64,000 bases of DNA from Pneumocystis sp. 'macacae' (lineage: Eukaryota; Ascomycota; Pneumocystomycetes; Pneumocystales; Pneumocystaceae), in assembly GCA_018127085.1 (NCBI GenBank), contig CM030728.1, positions 310,001 to 374,000 of the forward strand. The letters are read 5' to 3'. Positions 54,028 to 64,000 of the stretch are shown in pieces. Each line of letters opens with the position of its first letter. The first letter of the stretch is position 1. The notes beneath the pieces were generated by a model that saw nothing but the letters and a program-made list of their open reading frames with translations, did not search any database and was not told the origin of the DNA. Made by a program: the position numbers and the translations under genes.

Positions 54028-55790
54028 TCACCTTTCACACAAATAATTAACCTCACTGTTATTTACATCAGAATCAGCCACAGATTTATTTAATTGAAGT
54101 TCCTGAAATATATAAGAAAAATTATAAATATATATAATGTTTTACTGTTTTTAACGCGCCAGCACATGTATTTAGAAATGAATCACCAGAAATTACTATA
54201 TCATCAACTTTTGATAGATAAGATATATTAGAATTATCATAAGTACTAACTTCTCTTCGAAGATCTTCTAACTCTTTTTGAAAACGTCGACCAAATACAT
54301 CGACTATTTTAAAATTATTTTGCAACCTTTAAATCCAATAGTAAAATTTACCATAATATGATGCACCTATATAAAATATTAAATATTATAAAATTATTTA
54401 CAAACAAACCATTCCAAACACTCCATGCAAATAATGATATTAAAAATATCGTTGATGATTTTTTATGGGAATACCACCAAGGACATGGAGCCATAGTTAT
54501 TAATGCATAAATATACTATTTAGCTATATAGACTTTTACACATATATTTATAAATAATCTACCTGTATTGCCATAAAAGCAAAAGGCCGAGTAGGCTCAG
54601 GAAGCGTCAATACAAACTTTCCTATCCATGTTTTAGAGTAACTATAAATATAAGAAAATTATATATAATTAGCATTATAAACCTCTTCAAAAGCCATGTA
54701 AAAGATGTAGGCCTCCCAGCAGAAATCTTCTCACGTCTTCTAACCTATTAAATTAATATACATATAGAAACTTTAAAACCAAATACTTGAATAAAAATAT
54801 AATATAAAATCTGCCATACAAAATAGGCTATAGAAGTTGCTATAAACGCGGGAAAGATATCAATATGCTCCAATTTCTCCAACGCAGGAAACCTTTTATA
54901 GGTATAATCAGCTGGAACAATATGAATAATTGTATGTAAAACAGTCGGAGGGAATATATGAATAAATAAGCTTGTAACTTTATCCCTATTTTCTGTCAAA
55001 AAAAAATAAAAATAAACATTATTACATAGAATGAAAAACAAGAGAATTTTTCCAAGCAATAATTGCCCATGATAACGACCCAAAAGAAAGAAAGTACGTA
55101 GAAACAAGAAGAAATTTTGAAGAAGGAAAAATCCAAAGATAAACAAGGAGCTTAATATTAATAAAAAAAATTAAATAAAGAAAGTTACCATCATATTAAC
55201 CCAATAGCAAAGATCTAAAAATTTAAGCAATTAAACAAAAATAGGATAAAGCCTAACCAGCAATAAAATAATGCATTCCTTTACGATGATACGTAATATA
55301 TCTTAAAGGCATAAAATATAAAATTTGAACAGAATACCAAACATGAAGATTTTGAGGAGACATTCCCATCAATAAAGCACTAAAGAATACATTTCCAACA
55401 CCAAGAACAAAAGCAACTTTATCTCTTGCCCTAACAACATTCCCATCTACCCATTTTTTCTGTAATTTATCAACTTTATCCGTTATACGCCCTTTCAACT
55501 TTTCCAATTCTTTGTCAACTTTCCTTTGTAAAGGCCTAACTTTATTTTCCCTGAACTAAAACCATATTAGAAATGTCCTTAGTAAAGAAAAAAAAAACTT
55601 CATCTCTTTTTTTGCGAACATGGCGATTTAAACTACCTAATGTCTTTATAGGAACATTAGAAATAGAATCAAATACACCGAAAAATGTTAAAATTGAAAA
55701 TTCTAAATCATCATCTCCAATATAACCAGAAAAAGACAAAGAAGACTTTTTCCTAGATGACATCTGAGAGGTATTTTCTTCAGAATCCAT
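54028..55790 (-). CDS. gpc1: Gpc1, glycerophosphocholine acyltransferase
   Basis: Multi-span membrane enzyme (DUF2838 family) that acylates glycerophosphocholine to lysophosphatidylcholine for phosphatidylcholine remodelling. The start at 55790 gives a Ser-rich N-tail. Then KDELEKLKGRI-type coiled coil followed by RARDKVAFVLGVGNVFFSALLMG; HVWYSVQILYFMPLRYITYHRKGMHYF (split in the gene by an intron after IA); DLCYWVN; GSLSWAIIAWKNSLVFHS; DKVTSLFIHIFPPTVLH; ADYTYKRFPALEKLE; TSIAYFVWQILYYIFI; EPTRPFAFMAIQ; FAWSVWNGASYYVDVFGRRFQKELE. Eight or more hydrophobic spans in the usual order. The join before VDVFGRR needs the 49-nt intron ending TAG just upstream, which restores the conserved GASYY-x-DVFG. 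Several introns; the stop is at 54028-54030. Confidence 0.92.
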
Positions 55791-55964
55791 CTTTAATTTT
55801 AAATTACAGATTATATTTTGTCGAGATTTCAAAACTATTAATTTTATAAAAAACAACTTTTTTAAAAAAAAAAAAACTAATCAAATCTAAAAATATTTAA
55901 TCACATATCAATAATTTTCCAAATTTTATATGAAAGTAAAATAAATATAAACATTTTATTCAAA

Positions 55965-58330
55965 ATGCCTCCAGTTGTTCCAAATGTTACTCAACAAAAT
56001 ATGGGAAGAACTGTAACTATTGAAGATATGAATCGACTTGTAATGAATTGGCTCTCTCAACACGGATATTCTAGGACGGAGGCTATACTAAGATTAGAAT
56101 CTGCAAGAGGGCCAGAAGCATTAAATTCAGCTAAAAATTCCTTAGATTGGCTCAGTGGTAGTGCAGAAACATATTTCCAATCATATATGTTGTTAAGAGA
56201 TTGGATTGATAGTTCACTGGAATTATATAGAGTTTCCATCTAAAATATTTCATTTTAAGCATCTAATATAATTATATAGCCAGAATTAAGACGTGTTTTA
56301 TTTCCCATATTTATACATTCATATCTTGATTTAGTTTCTAAAAATCAGACAAGTTCAGGTATTAATATATAAAAATTCAAAGATTCTATATAATTTTTTT
56401 CCAGCAAAACAATTCTTCAGTACATACTCATCTGAACACGAAGTTCTTCATGGCTATGATATTCGTCAAATGTCATATATTACTTTACCAGAACATATTG
56501 AAGAAAATGAACTTGTGAAACTTTATCGCCAAAACAAATATAAAATAACAATGTGGAGAACGGCATTTGATTTAATGTTGCATTTTCTTTTTGAAAATGA
56601 ATCTAATGGAGGTGCAATCATAATGAGATTATTAAATCAACATGTTGAGACAAAAATTGTCACAGGAAGACCTGATCAATTCATAAATAATACAATTACA
56701 AGTGATGAAGGGATTTCTGGATATGACGTATATCATTTAGACAGTTTTAATAAACAACCAGTTAAATTAGGTGAAATGCCTTTAGATACAGATTTAAAAA
56801 ACGATATAGAAATGGAACTTGCTATTCTTGATAGCAAAAATGAAAAAAAAAGTCATGAAAAGGGAGAAAAATCGCTTCTTGAAGAGTTTAAAAATAAAAA
56901 AGAAACATCAGATGATTCTCCTATGAAGAATTCTATTCCTTTACCTGCATCGTAAGTTTTTTTTTTCTCAGATTCTTTTTTATAGATTTTATAGAAAAGC
57001 CATAGATGTCGAAAAAGAAATTGAGGTGATTAAAGATTTAAGAAAACGTCTTATACTAGGTCCTCAAGCATCATTACCAAGTGTTTGTATGTACACTTTT
57101 CATAATACACATGATAGGTAGGCTATGTTTTATTTTGATAGTTTACAAACAATCGTAGTCTTAACTGTGCTGATATTTCTGAAAATGCATCATTAATAGC
57201 ATGCGGGTTTTCTGAAAGCTATATTAGAGTCTGGAATACAACCATAAATAAAATTACTAATACAGACTCTTCATCCAATGATTCAGGTATATTTCTAAAA
57301 TTATCTATAAAACCTAAAAATAACCTCAATATTATATCAATCGAAATCTCATAGTCGCCGATTTATTGGTCATTCAGGTCCTGTTTATGGCGTTGCATTT
57401 AGCAATGATAACAGATTTATTTTATCATGTTCAGAAGATCGATCTTGCCGACTATGGTCTTTAGATACTGGTACTTGTCTTGTTGCATATAAAGGACATA
57501 ATCAACCAGTATGGGATATTGCAATAGGTCCATTTGGACATTATTTTGCTACTGCTTCTCATGATCAAACTGCACGTTTGTGGAGTTGCGAACATATGTA
57601 CCCTCTTAGAATTTTTGCAGGACACCTTAGTGATGTTGATGTAAATAATATATATTAATGATTAATGTGCCTAATATTATACAGTGTATTTCATTTCATC
57701 CTAATTCAGCATATGTCGCAACAGGTTCTAGTGATAAAACTTGTAGATTATGGGATGTTCAAAAAGGAAATGCTGTAAGGGTATTTACAGGTCATTCTGG
57801 ACCTATAAATTGCGTGACAATATCACCAGATGGAAAATTGCTTGCAACAGCTGGTTAGTTTTTTTTAAAATACTGTAAACAATTAACAACATTAAAGGTG
57901 ATGATGCACTTATAAATATTTATGATATTGGATCAGGTAGACAATTAAAAACTATGAAAGGTCATACACGAAAATCTATTTATTCTCTTTCTTTTTCAAA
58001 AGAAAGTTCAGTACTTGTTAGTGGAGGATCAGACTGTACAGTACGAGTCTGGGATGTAAAGCGTGATACATCTAACAGTGAAAATATTTCTGAAATATCA
58101 GAGGGATACAATATAGAAACAACTGACACGTTAATTAAAATAGCTGCATCTACCACAAAAGAAAAAAAAGAAAATACAGAAACGCAAGTAATCTATCTAA
58201 AAACATTTTATTAACATATTTTAGACTAGATCATATGGCTGTTTTATATACATGTAAGACACCTGTTTATAAAGTTCAGTTTACAAGAAGAAATCTATGT
58301 TTAGCACTTTCAGTTAGTGGAGTATCATGA
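55965..58330 (+). CDS. taf5: TAF5, TFIID/SAGA WD40 subunit
   Basis: Subunit shared by TFIID and (in yeast) SAGA. It starts at 55965; the LisH-like N-terminus has [20 protein letters not shown]; the TAF5 N-terminal domain has [51 protein letters not shown] and [17 protein letters not shown]; and the WD40 propeller has repeats [67 protein letters not shown]...[29 protein letters not shown] and [14 protein letters not shown]. The HDQTARLW form is typical of TAF5. Several introns fall inside the propeller. Stop TGA 58328-58330; convergent with clpP. Confidence 0.94.
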
Positions 58331-58397
58331 TATTTTACTCTAAATGTATAATAAAAAAACATTACATTATAAGATATACAAATTTTAAGCTAGATAT

Positions 58398-59392
58398 TTA
58401 TATTTTCCCTTTTATTTCTTTATCACGTTTCACTAAAATTTTATCAATAATACCTAATTCAAGTGCCTTGCAAAATTTAATATTTAAACTCAATTTAAAA
58501 CACGTACCTCTTGCGGAGTTAGAAAATAGTCTCTTTCCATCAGTTTTTCTGAAAGAATTAATAATAATGATTTATTGTTAAGACTACCTATATGAGCCAA
58601 ATCCGTAGTTTTAGTTAGATGTTTTTGATAAATAAGATTTAAACGTTCTCTAACTTTCAAAATCTCACGCGCATGAATCGCTATATCACTATCTTTCTAT
58701 TAATAATCATAAATAAAACAAGTACATACCTAGCTTGTCCAGATACACCACCACTAGGCTGATGAATCATAATACTTGCATGAGGTAATGCATATCTTTG
58801 TCCAGGAGCACCTCCTGCTAACAAAAGAGACGCCATTGATGATGCTTGCCCAATACATAGGGTACAAACTGGAGAATGAATATATTGCATAGTATCATAA
58901 AGAGCCAGACCTATAAATCATTAAAAATAATAGAATCAAATCATTACAGACCAGCTGTTACACTTCCTGTTTTATTAATAAATAAAAAATTATATTTCCA
59001 AATCTAAATACTTTCCTCCTGAAGAATTAATATAAAGAGATATAGGTTTTTCAGGATTTTCTGCTTCTAAAAAAAGTAACTGAGCAACAACTACAGCAGA
59101 AACACCATCATGTATCTAGAAAGAATTAAATCGTTACTTCATAAAAAATAATATATACAGGCCCGTTAAGATATACTATTCTTTCCTTCAACAATCTATA
59201 AAAATCAAAATCATATATCAAACATACACACTAAAAATACCTACTAAAAATATCAAAAGTATTAATAAATTTCCCCTAATAGTAAAAATTATCAAAGTAT
59301 AATAGCTAATTTTAATATACATTTTGCTCAATAACAAATGGTACAGAAATATGAGAAAATAACCTAATTTGAGATTTAAAAAACCATCTCAT
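58398..59392 (-). CDS. clpP: ClpP, mitochondrial ATP-dependent protease subunit
   Basis: Proteolytic subunit of the ClpXP protease, expected in the mitochondrial matrix. Exons complement(58398..58466, 58508..58688, 58730..58910, 58952..58962, 59012..59115, 59159..59195, 59241..59275, 59321..59392), 229 aa. The N-terminus [14 protein letters not shown] is basic and amphipathic, as for import. Then [58 protein letters not shown], catalytic Ser in GQASSMAS, catalytic His in [17 protein letters not shown], and catalytic Asp in MERDYFL. The triad is complete. The exon that encodes VTAG is 11 nt; its acceptor and those of the neighbouring introns were fixed by frame. Budding yeast lacks ClpP. Confidence 0.92.
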
Positions 59393-60459
59393 ATTTATAA
59401 TATTTATATATTCAAAAAAACGTTTTTTTTTTAAACAAGTTGAAAACAAAAACAATCTCATAATTTGTACTTTATAATCGTTTCTTTTTTGTATTCGATT
59501 TTTACAAAATACTAATTATTCAAATACTAACATATTTTAATAACTAAAAAAATACATGTAATAAAAAACTGAAACAATCATACATAAATATATGTTATCT
59601 AATTAATTAAAAAATAATATTCTAAATATGCAAACTTATTTTTTCTTCAAAAACATTGCTTAATAAATATAAGTTTATCTTAAATCTTTTTTCAAATATT
59701 TATTATTATAAATAGTTTTATTATTGATATTTTTTAAATATAATTATTTTTTTTTTCAAAAATTACAAAAAATATTAAGTGAAAAATTATATAAAAATAT
59801 TTTAAATAAGATCCAACTTATTAAAATAATTATTTAACATATTCAAACATATTAAATTAATCATCAAAAATTCAATATCTAAATAATATTTGAAAATATA
59901 TAAAAAAGATTTGTTAAAATATAATTTTTATTTAAAAATTAAAATTTCAAAAAATAAACATAAACTTATTCTTTAAATAATATTCAAAATTTCATGAAAA
60001 AATAAATATATTAGTAACAAATATATACATATATACATATATTGCAATTATCGTACATAGAAATACTTCATTTATCAACATATTATAAAAATATATTTAA
60101 AATTTTTTCTACACATTTTTACCAAATAAACATATACAGGGTTAGGGTTATATTATCAGAAGATGAAACATAGTAAAACGAGAAATAGTACTTTAAGAGA
60201 AAAAAGTATCAGAAAAAATATATTTCAAAAAGAATAACTTTCATACGTAATATTTTAAAAATACAAAGAATTCTGAAGGAGCATAAAGATATTCATATTA
60301 TCTATTTCTTCTCTTTTGGGATTAATATTTTATAATCATTAGAAAATTTAAGTCTTCTGTCCATATGTCAGAACCTCCGATCTAACTTTACTACACAAGG
60401 GAATATCCTAAGAAATAATTTTAGAATACATATTCTTATAGGTAGACTAAAACATTATC
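59393..60459. other. AT-rich spacer with telomere-like GGGTTAGGGTTA
   Basis: 1.07 kb between divergent starts of clpP and ccr4, without ORFs. It contains a GGGTTAGGGTTA dimer at 60139-60150, about 310 bp before the ccr4 start. The dimer stands out against the A/T background and could be a binding site for a TTAGGG-recognising factor (Tbf1/Teb1 type). Confidence 0.45.
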
Positions 60460-62793
60460 ATGGCGGATAATGGTTCAAATGTGATTAACAACTACCAACA
60501 ATATAGCTCGTTACCTCAACGACTTTTCCAACCTAGACATACTCATGAATCACCCTCAAGAAATGATACTTCTTCTCCAAATCATCCATCAACTCCCTCT
60601 CAAGCATCTAATCTTCCATATAATCTCACTAATTCTACTCATCATGATTCATACAATTCTACTCAACGTTATTCTAATCAAATGAATATTTCAAAATTCC
60701 AGAAGACACAAGATCATTTGCAGAATGCAAATGGCCTAAGCAATCAACATTCTTTTTCATCAAGAAATACTACTAATATTAATAATAACAATACATCTCT
60801 TACTTTCGACGCTTCAACTGCAAACAGTCCACATTGGCAACAACAATTGTCTTATGCAAAAATATCTAGACAATCGGGTTCTCCTCACCACCATGCAAAA
60901 ACTGCAGTAGCAACTGCTCATACTGTATCCTCAAATTCAACAGCAATTACAGATCCAAATAGTTCAGTTAAAGTATCCATAGATGGAATGCATAGGAAAG
61001 ATGGGCCGCCTGTAGAAAAACAAGATGTTCAAATGAATAATGAAGGAAAAATAAAAAGACAAGACTGGACTAATTTAGATATGGGCGGTATGGGGCTACG
61101 TAACATTAGTCGAGAATTATTTCGATATACTTTTTTAACGTCTCTTTATATTAATCACAATAAATTATTACGACTCCCTCCTGACATTGGACGTCTTAGA
61201 CTTCTTACTCAACTAGATGTTTCTGGAAATAATTTAACTAGTCTTCCTTCAGAAATTGGAATGCTTACAAACCTCAAAGAACTTTTGTTTTTCGATAACC
61301 AAATAACTAATATACCTCCAGAATTCGGTACACTATATCAACTAGAGACTCTTGGATTAGAAGGTAATCCACTACCTGACGCTTTTAAAAGTTTGTTAGC
61401 AAAGGATGGTACTAAATCTTTGATTTATTATTTAAGAGACAGTTGTCCAGGTTCATAACCTAAAGAATATTTTTTTGTTTTAATAATTATAGTACCACTT
61501 CCTCCTCCAGAAAGAGAATGGATTACATTTCCCGGAAAAAAATCAGAAACTCCCTCTGCAGGAAGTGAAACTTTTACTGTATTCAACTATAACATTTTAT
61601 GTGATAGATGTGCAACTGTTATGATGTATGGTTATACACCATCATGGGCATTATCATGGGATTATCGTAAAGAACTTATATTACATGAAGTATTATCGTA
61701 TAATGCTGATATAGTTTGTCTTCAAGTATATATGTTCTATTATAATTAAAGTATCTAACTTGTTATTAGGAAGTAGATGTTGATAATTTTGAAGAATACT
61801 TTTCTCCTAAACTCTCTATTAAAGGTTATAAAGGAATGTTTTGGCCTAAATCTCGCGCAAGAACAATGAATGAAGCTGAACGTAGAGTAGTTGATGGTTG
61901 TGCTACTTTTTTTAAAACATGCATGTATGTTTTCAATATTAAATATTGACAAAAATTAATAATTTAGATTTGATCTTTTAGAAAAACAATTAATTGAATT
62001 TAACCAAGCACCATTACGTCGTGATGGACATAAACTTACACATGATATGTATAACCGCGTCATGACAAAAGACAATATATGTATTGTATCATTACTTGAA
62101 CACCGAAAAGCTGGATATCGTCTAATAATTGCAAATACACATTTTTATTGGGACCCAAAATTTAGAGATGTTAAAGTTATACAAGCAACAATGCTTATGG
62201 ACGAACTTTCGGAAATGGCTGAAAATTATGCAAAAATACCTATTCGTAAAAAACCGTCAAAAATGTTAGATGATACTTTTGATTTTGAATGGAATGAAGA
62301 TCGCCCTACATATTCTTCTGGAACTAAAATACCATTAATTATATGCGGTGATTTTAATTCGATTCCTGGTAGTGGAGTATACGATTTTCTTTCTAGAGGT
62401 CATATTCTTGAAAACCATAGCGATTTCATGGATAGCAAATACGGTACATATACAATAGACGGAAGATCGCATTCTTTTCAACTAAAAAGTTCATACAATA
62501 TAATAGGAGAACTCCCATTTACAAATTATACTCCTGGGTTTTCTGGAGTAATAGACTACATTTGGCATACAACAAATTCTCTTGAGGTTACAGGACTTCT
62601 TCAAGAAGTAGACAAACAGTATTTAAATGGAGTTGTTGGATTTCCAAATGCCCATTTTCCGAGCGAGTAAGCTACAATTTAATTAAATTAATAATTTATT
62701 TATTTATTTAGTCATATTTCAATTCTTGCAGAATTTAAAGTAAAAAAAGAAAAAAATCAACTACCTCCTCCTGATTTTAGGTCTCGAAACTAA
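60460..62793 (+). CDS. ccr4: Ccr4/CNOT6 deadenylase
   Basis: Catalytic poly(A) nuclease of the CCR4-NOT complex. Starts at 60460 with a long Asn/Gln/Ser/His-rich, disordered N-terminus (to about residue 195). The leucine-rich repeats that bind Pop2/Caf1 follow: DMGGMGLRNISREL, LYINHNKLLRLPPDIG, LTQLDVSGNNLTSLPSEIG, FDNQITNIPPEFG. Then the EEP exonuclease domain: TVFNYNILCDRCAT, YTPSWALSWDYRKELIL, VCLQEVD with the metal-binding Glu (split by an intron), MFWPKSRARTM, NTHFYWDP with catalytic Asn/His context, ICGDFNSIPGSG, GVIDYIWHT, and HFPSEHISILAEF with the catalytic His. Four introns. With dhh1 it covers both ends of mRNA decay. Confidence 0.96.
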
Positions 62794-63057
62794 AACTGGT
62801 TATTTCAAAAAATATATTGCATGAAAATTATTAATTTCATCTAATTTTTATCTATAATAGAATCAACCATATTTAATGCTTTTATTCATCTACACTTACT
62901 AATCTTACACAAAATTTAAATAATTACCATAAATCATAACTTCCTAAATCCATTTTTTGTAAATATCCTAAATAAAATGTTTTGAGATGTTTTTTTACTA
63001 TAAACTTTTTGTCTAGTCAAATCTATTTTTCTAGGTTACGATATTACAAAATATTTT

Positions 63058-64000
63058 ATGTATGCAAAACAACTTATAACTAAATCTGATTATCAAAACT
63101 TCCTTTCAGAATTCGATACATTTCTTCTCGATTGTGATGGTATATTTTCAATATTTAATGTTATTTTTAACTAATTCTAGGCGTTTTATGGAAGGGTGCA
63201 AAACTATTACCAAATGTTCCAGAAACATTAAATTTTATAAGATCGAAAGGTAAAATAATATTAATTTTAATAAAGATCTTTAATTATAGATTAGGAAAAA
63301 ATATAGCATTTGTTACAAATAATTCATTAAAACCAAGAGAAGAATATCAAAAAAAATTTATAAGCTTAGGATTTAAAGTAAATTTAGTAATTCAAAATAT
63401 TCAAATAAATTGTATTCATTAATAATATTAGAGTGAAATATTTAATTCATCGTATTCTGCTGCTCTATATTTAAAGAATATTGTTAAATTTCCTAAAGAA
63501 AAAAAAGTATACATTCTTGGAGGAGAAGGAATTGAAAAAGAGCTAGATAGGCAAGGGATAAAATACATAGGAGGAACTGTAGCTATATATTCATTATATT
63601 CTAGTTTTTATAATATATTTATGTTATAAAGGATCCGATCGAAAGAAAAGATATAAGAACAGAAGATTTCGAAAATCTTAACTTAGATTCATCTGTAGGA
63701 GCAGTTTTATGTGGTCTTGATTTACATATAAATTATCTAAAATATTGCAAAGCCTTCAACTATCTTCAAAACAAAAATACATTATTTCTTGTAACTAATT
63801 CTGACTCTACATATCCTACGTCAGGAGGATTATTCCCTGGAGCAGGGTCATGCTCAGCACCTCTTTCGTTTGCATTAGGAAAAGAACCAGTTTTTCTAGG
63901 AAAACCAAATTTAGAAATGCTCCAAGCAATAGAATCCGAATTTAAATTCAATAAATCTAAAACATGCTTTATTGGAGATAGAATCGACACGGATATATTA
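63058..64000 (+). CDS. pho13: Pho13/PGP-like HAD phosphatase, 5' part
   Basis: HAD-family phosphatase (yeast Pho13, 4-nitrophenylphosphatase; phosphoglycolate phosphatase in animals), which removes damaged glycolytic side products. Cut by the right end of the window. First exon 63058..63139, second from 63181. Motif I FLLDCDGVLW has the nucleophile Asp and DxD, split by intron 1. Motif II: VTNNSLKPREEY. Cap domain: VYILGGEGIEKEL then GAVLCGLDLHINYLKYCKA. LVTNSDSTYP; GLFPGAGSCSAPLSF; the motif III Lys in FLGKPNLEM; and the start of motif IV CFIGDRIDTDI. The order matches the family; only the last few dozen residues are missing. Three further short introns interrupt the frame. Confidence 0.92.

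Noticed and set aside
58508..58560. ClpP lacking its catalytic Asp
   Set aside because: The residue first taken as catalytic is not; counting from the active Ser and His in known ClpP numbering places the Asp in MERDYFL, which is present.
58327..58581. Plus-strand ORF downstream of taf5
   Set aside because: Overlaps the clpP 3' exons antisense, hydrophobic and without family features.

Overview
The window is nuclear DNA from a very AT-rich, intron-dense ascomycete. The protein set is fungal: DASH subunit Spc34, Hrb1/Gbp2, Gpc1, Bsd2, Rpn3, Cwc22. Almost every gene is cut by several introns of about 35-60 nt, with GT-AG ends and TACTAAC/CTAAT/CTGAC-like branch sites. Low GC, tiny introns and compact gene order fit a Taphrinomycotina fungus of the Pneumocystis type. 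That placement is inferred from base composition and gene style, not from a database search. I see no rRNA, tRNA, transposon, CRISPR array or surface-antigen (Msg) repeat.

Layout. 1-12.7 kb: 3' part of a NIF3-like gene (+), then vps51, hrb1/gbp2, rrp14 and bsd2 (all -), rba50/RPAP1 (+), a small conserved unknown, ubc4 and rpn3 (-). 12.8-25.8 kb: spc34 (+), vph2/vma12 (-), utp22 (-), smc6 (+), dhh1 (+). 26.8-34 kb: cog6 (-), a compact MYST acetyltransferase (-), cdc7/hsk1 (-). 34-44.5 kb: condensin cnd1 (+), mak3/naa30 (-), lro1 (+), kgd2 (-). 44.7-48.6 kb: NDUFB9 (+), an unknown basic protein (+), histone H2A (-), and opposite it a decayed H2B copy (+). 50.3-64 kb: cwc22 (-), gpc1 (-), taf5 (+), clpP (-), ccr4 (+), and the 5' part of a pho13-like phosphatase (+) that runs off the right edge.

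The content is housekeeping: mRNA export, splicing and decay (hrb1, cwc22, dhh1, ccr4), ribosome biogenesis (rrp14, utp22), transcription and chromatin (rba50, taf5, MYST, H2A), chromosome cycle (smc6, cnd1, cdc7, spc34), trafficking (vps51, cog6), ubiquitin/proteasome (ubc4, rpn3, bsd2), mitochondria (kgd2, NDUFB9, clpP) and lipids (lro1, gpc1). There is no operon or defence-type cluster.

The most interesting things are regulatory or evolutionary: an H2B pseudogene still head-to-head with intact H2A, with an AACCCT-box-like element between them; an H2A gene whose SQEL tail is encoded by a separate 17-nt last exon; 8-nt and 11-nt micro-exons in hrb1 and clpP; three GC-AG introns; and a mitochondrial ClpP with a full catalytic triad. 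Exon joins were reconstructed by hand from splice signals, reading-frame continuity and recalled family similarity, so individual boundaries may shift by a few bases.
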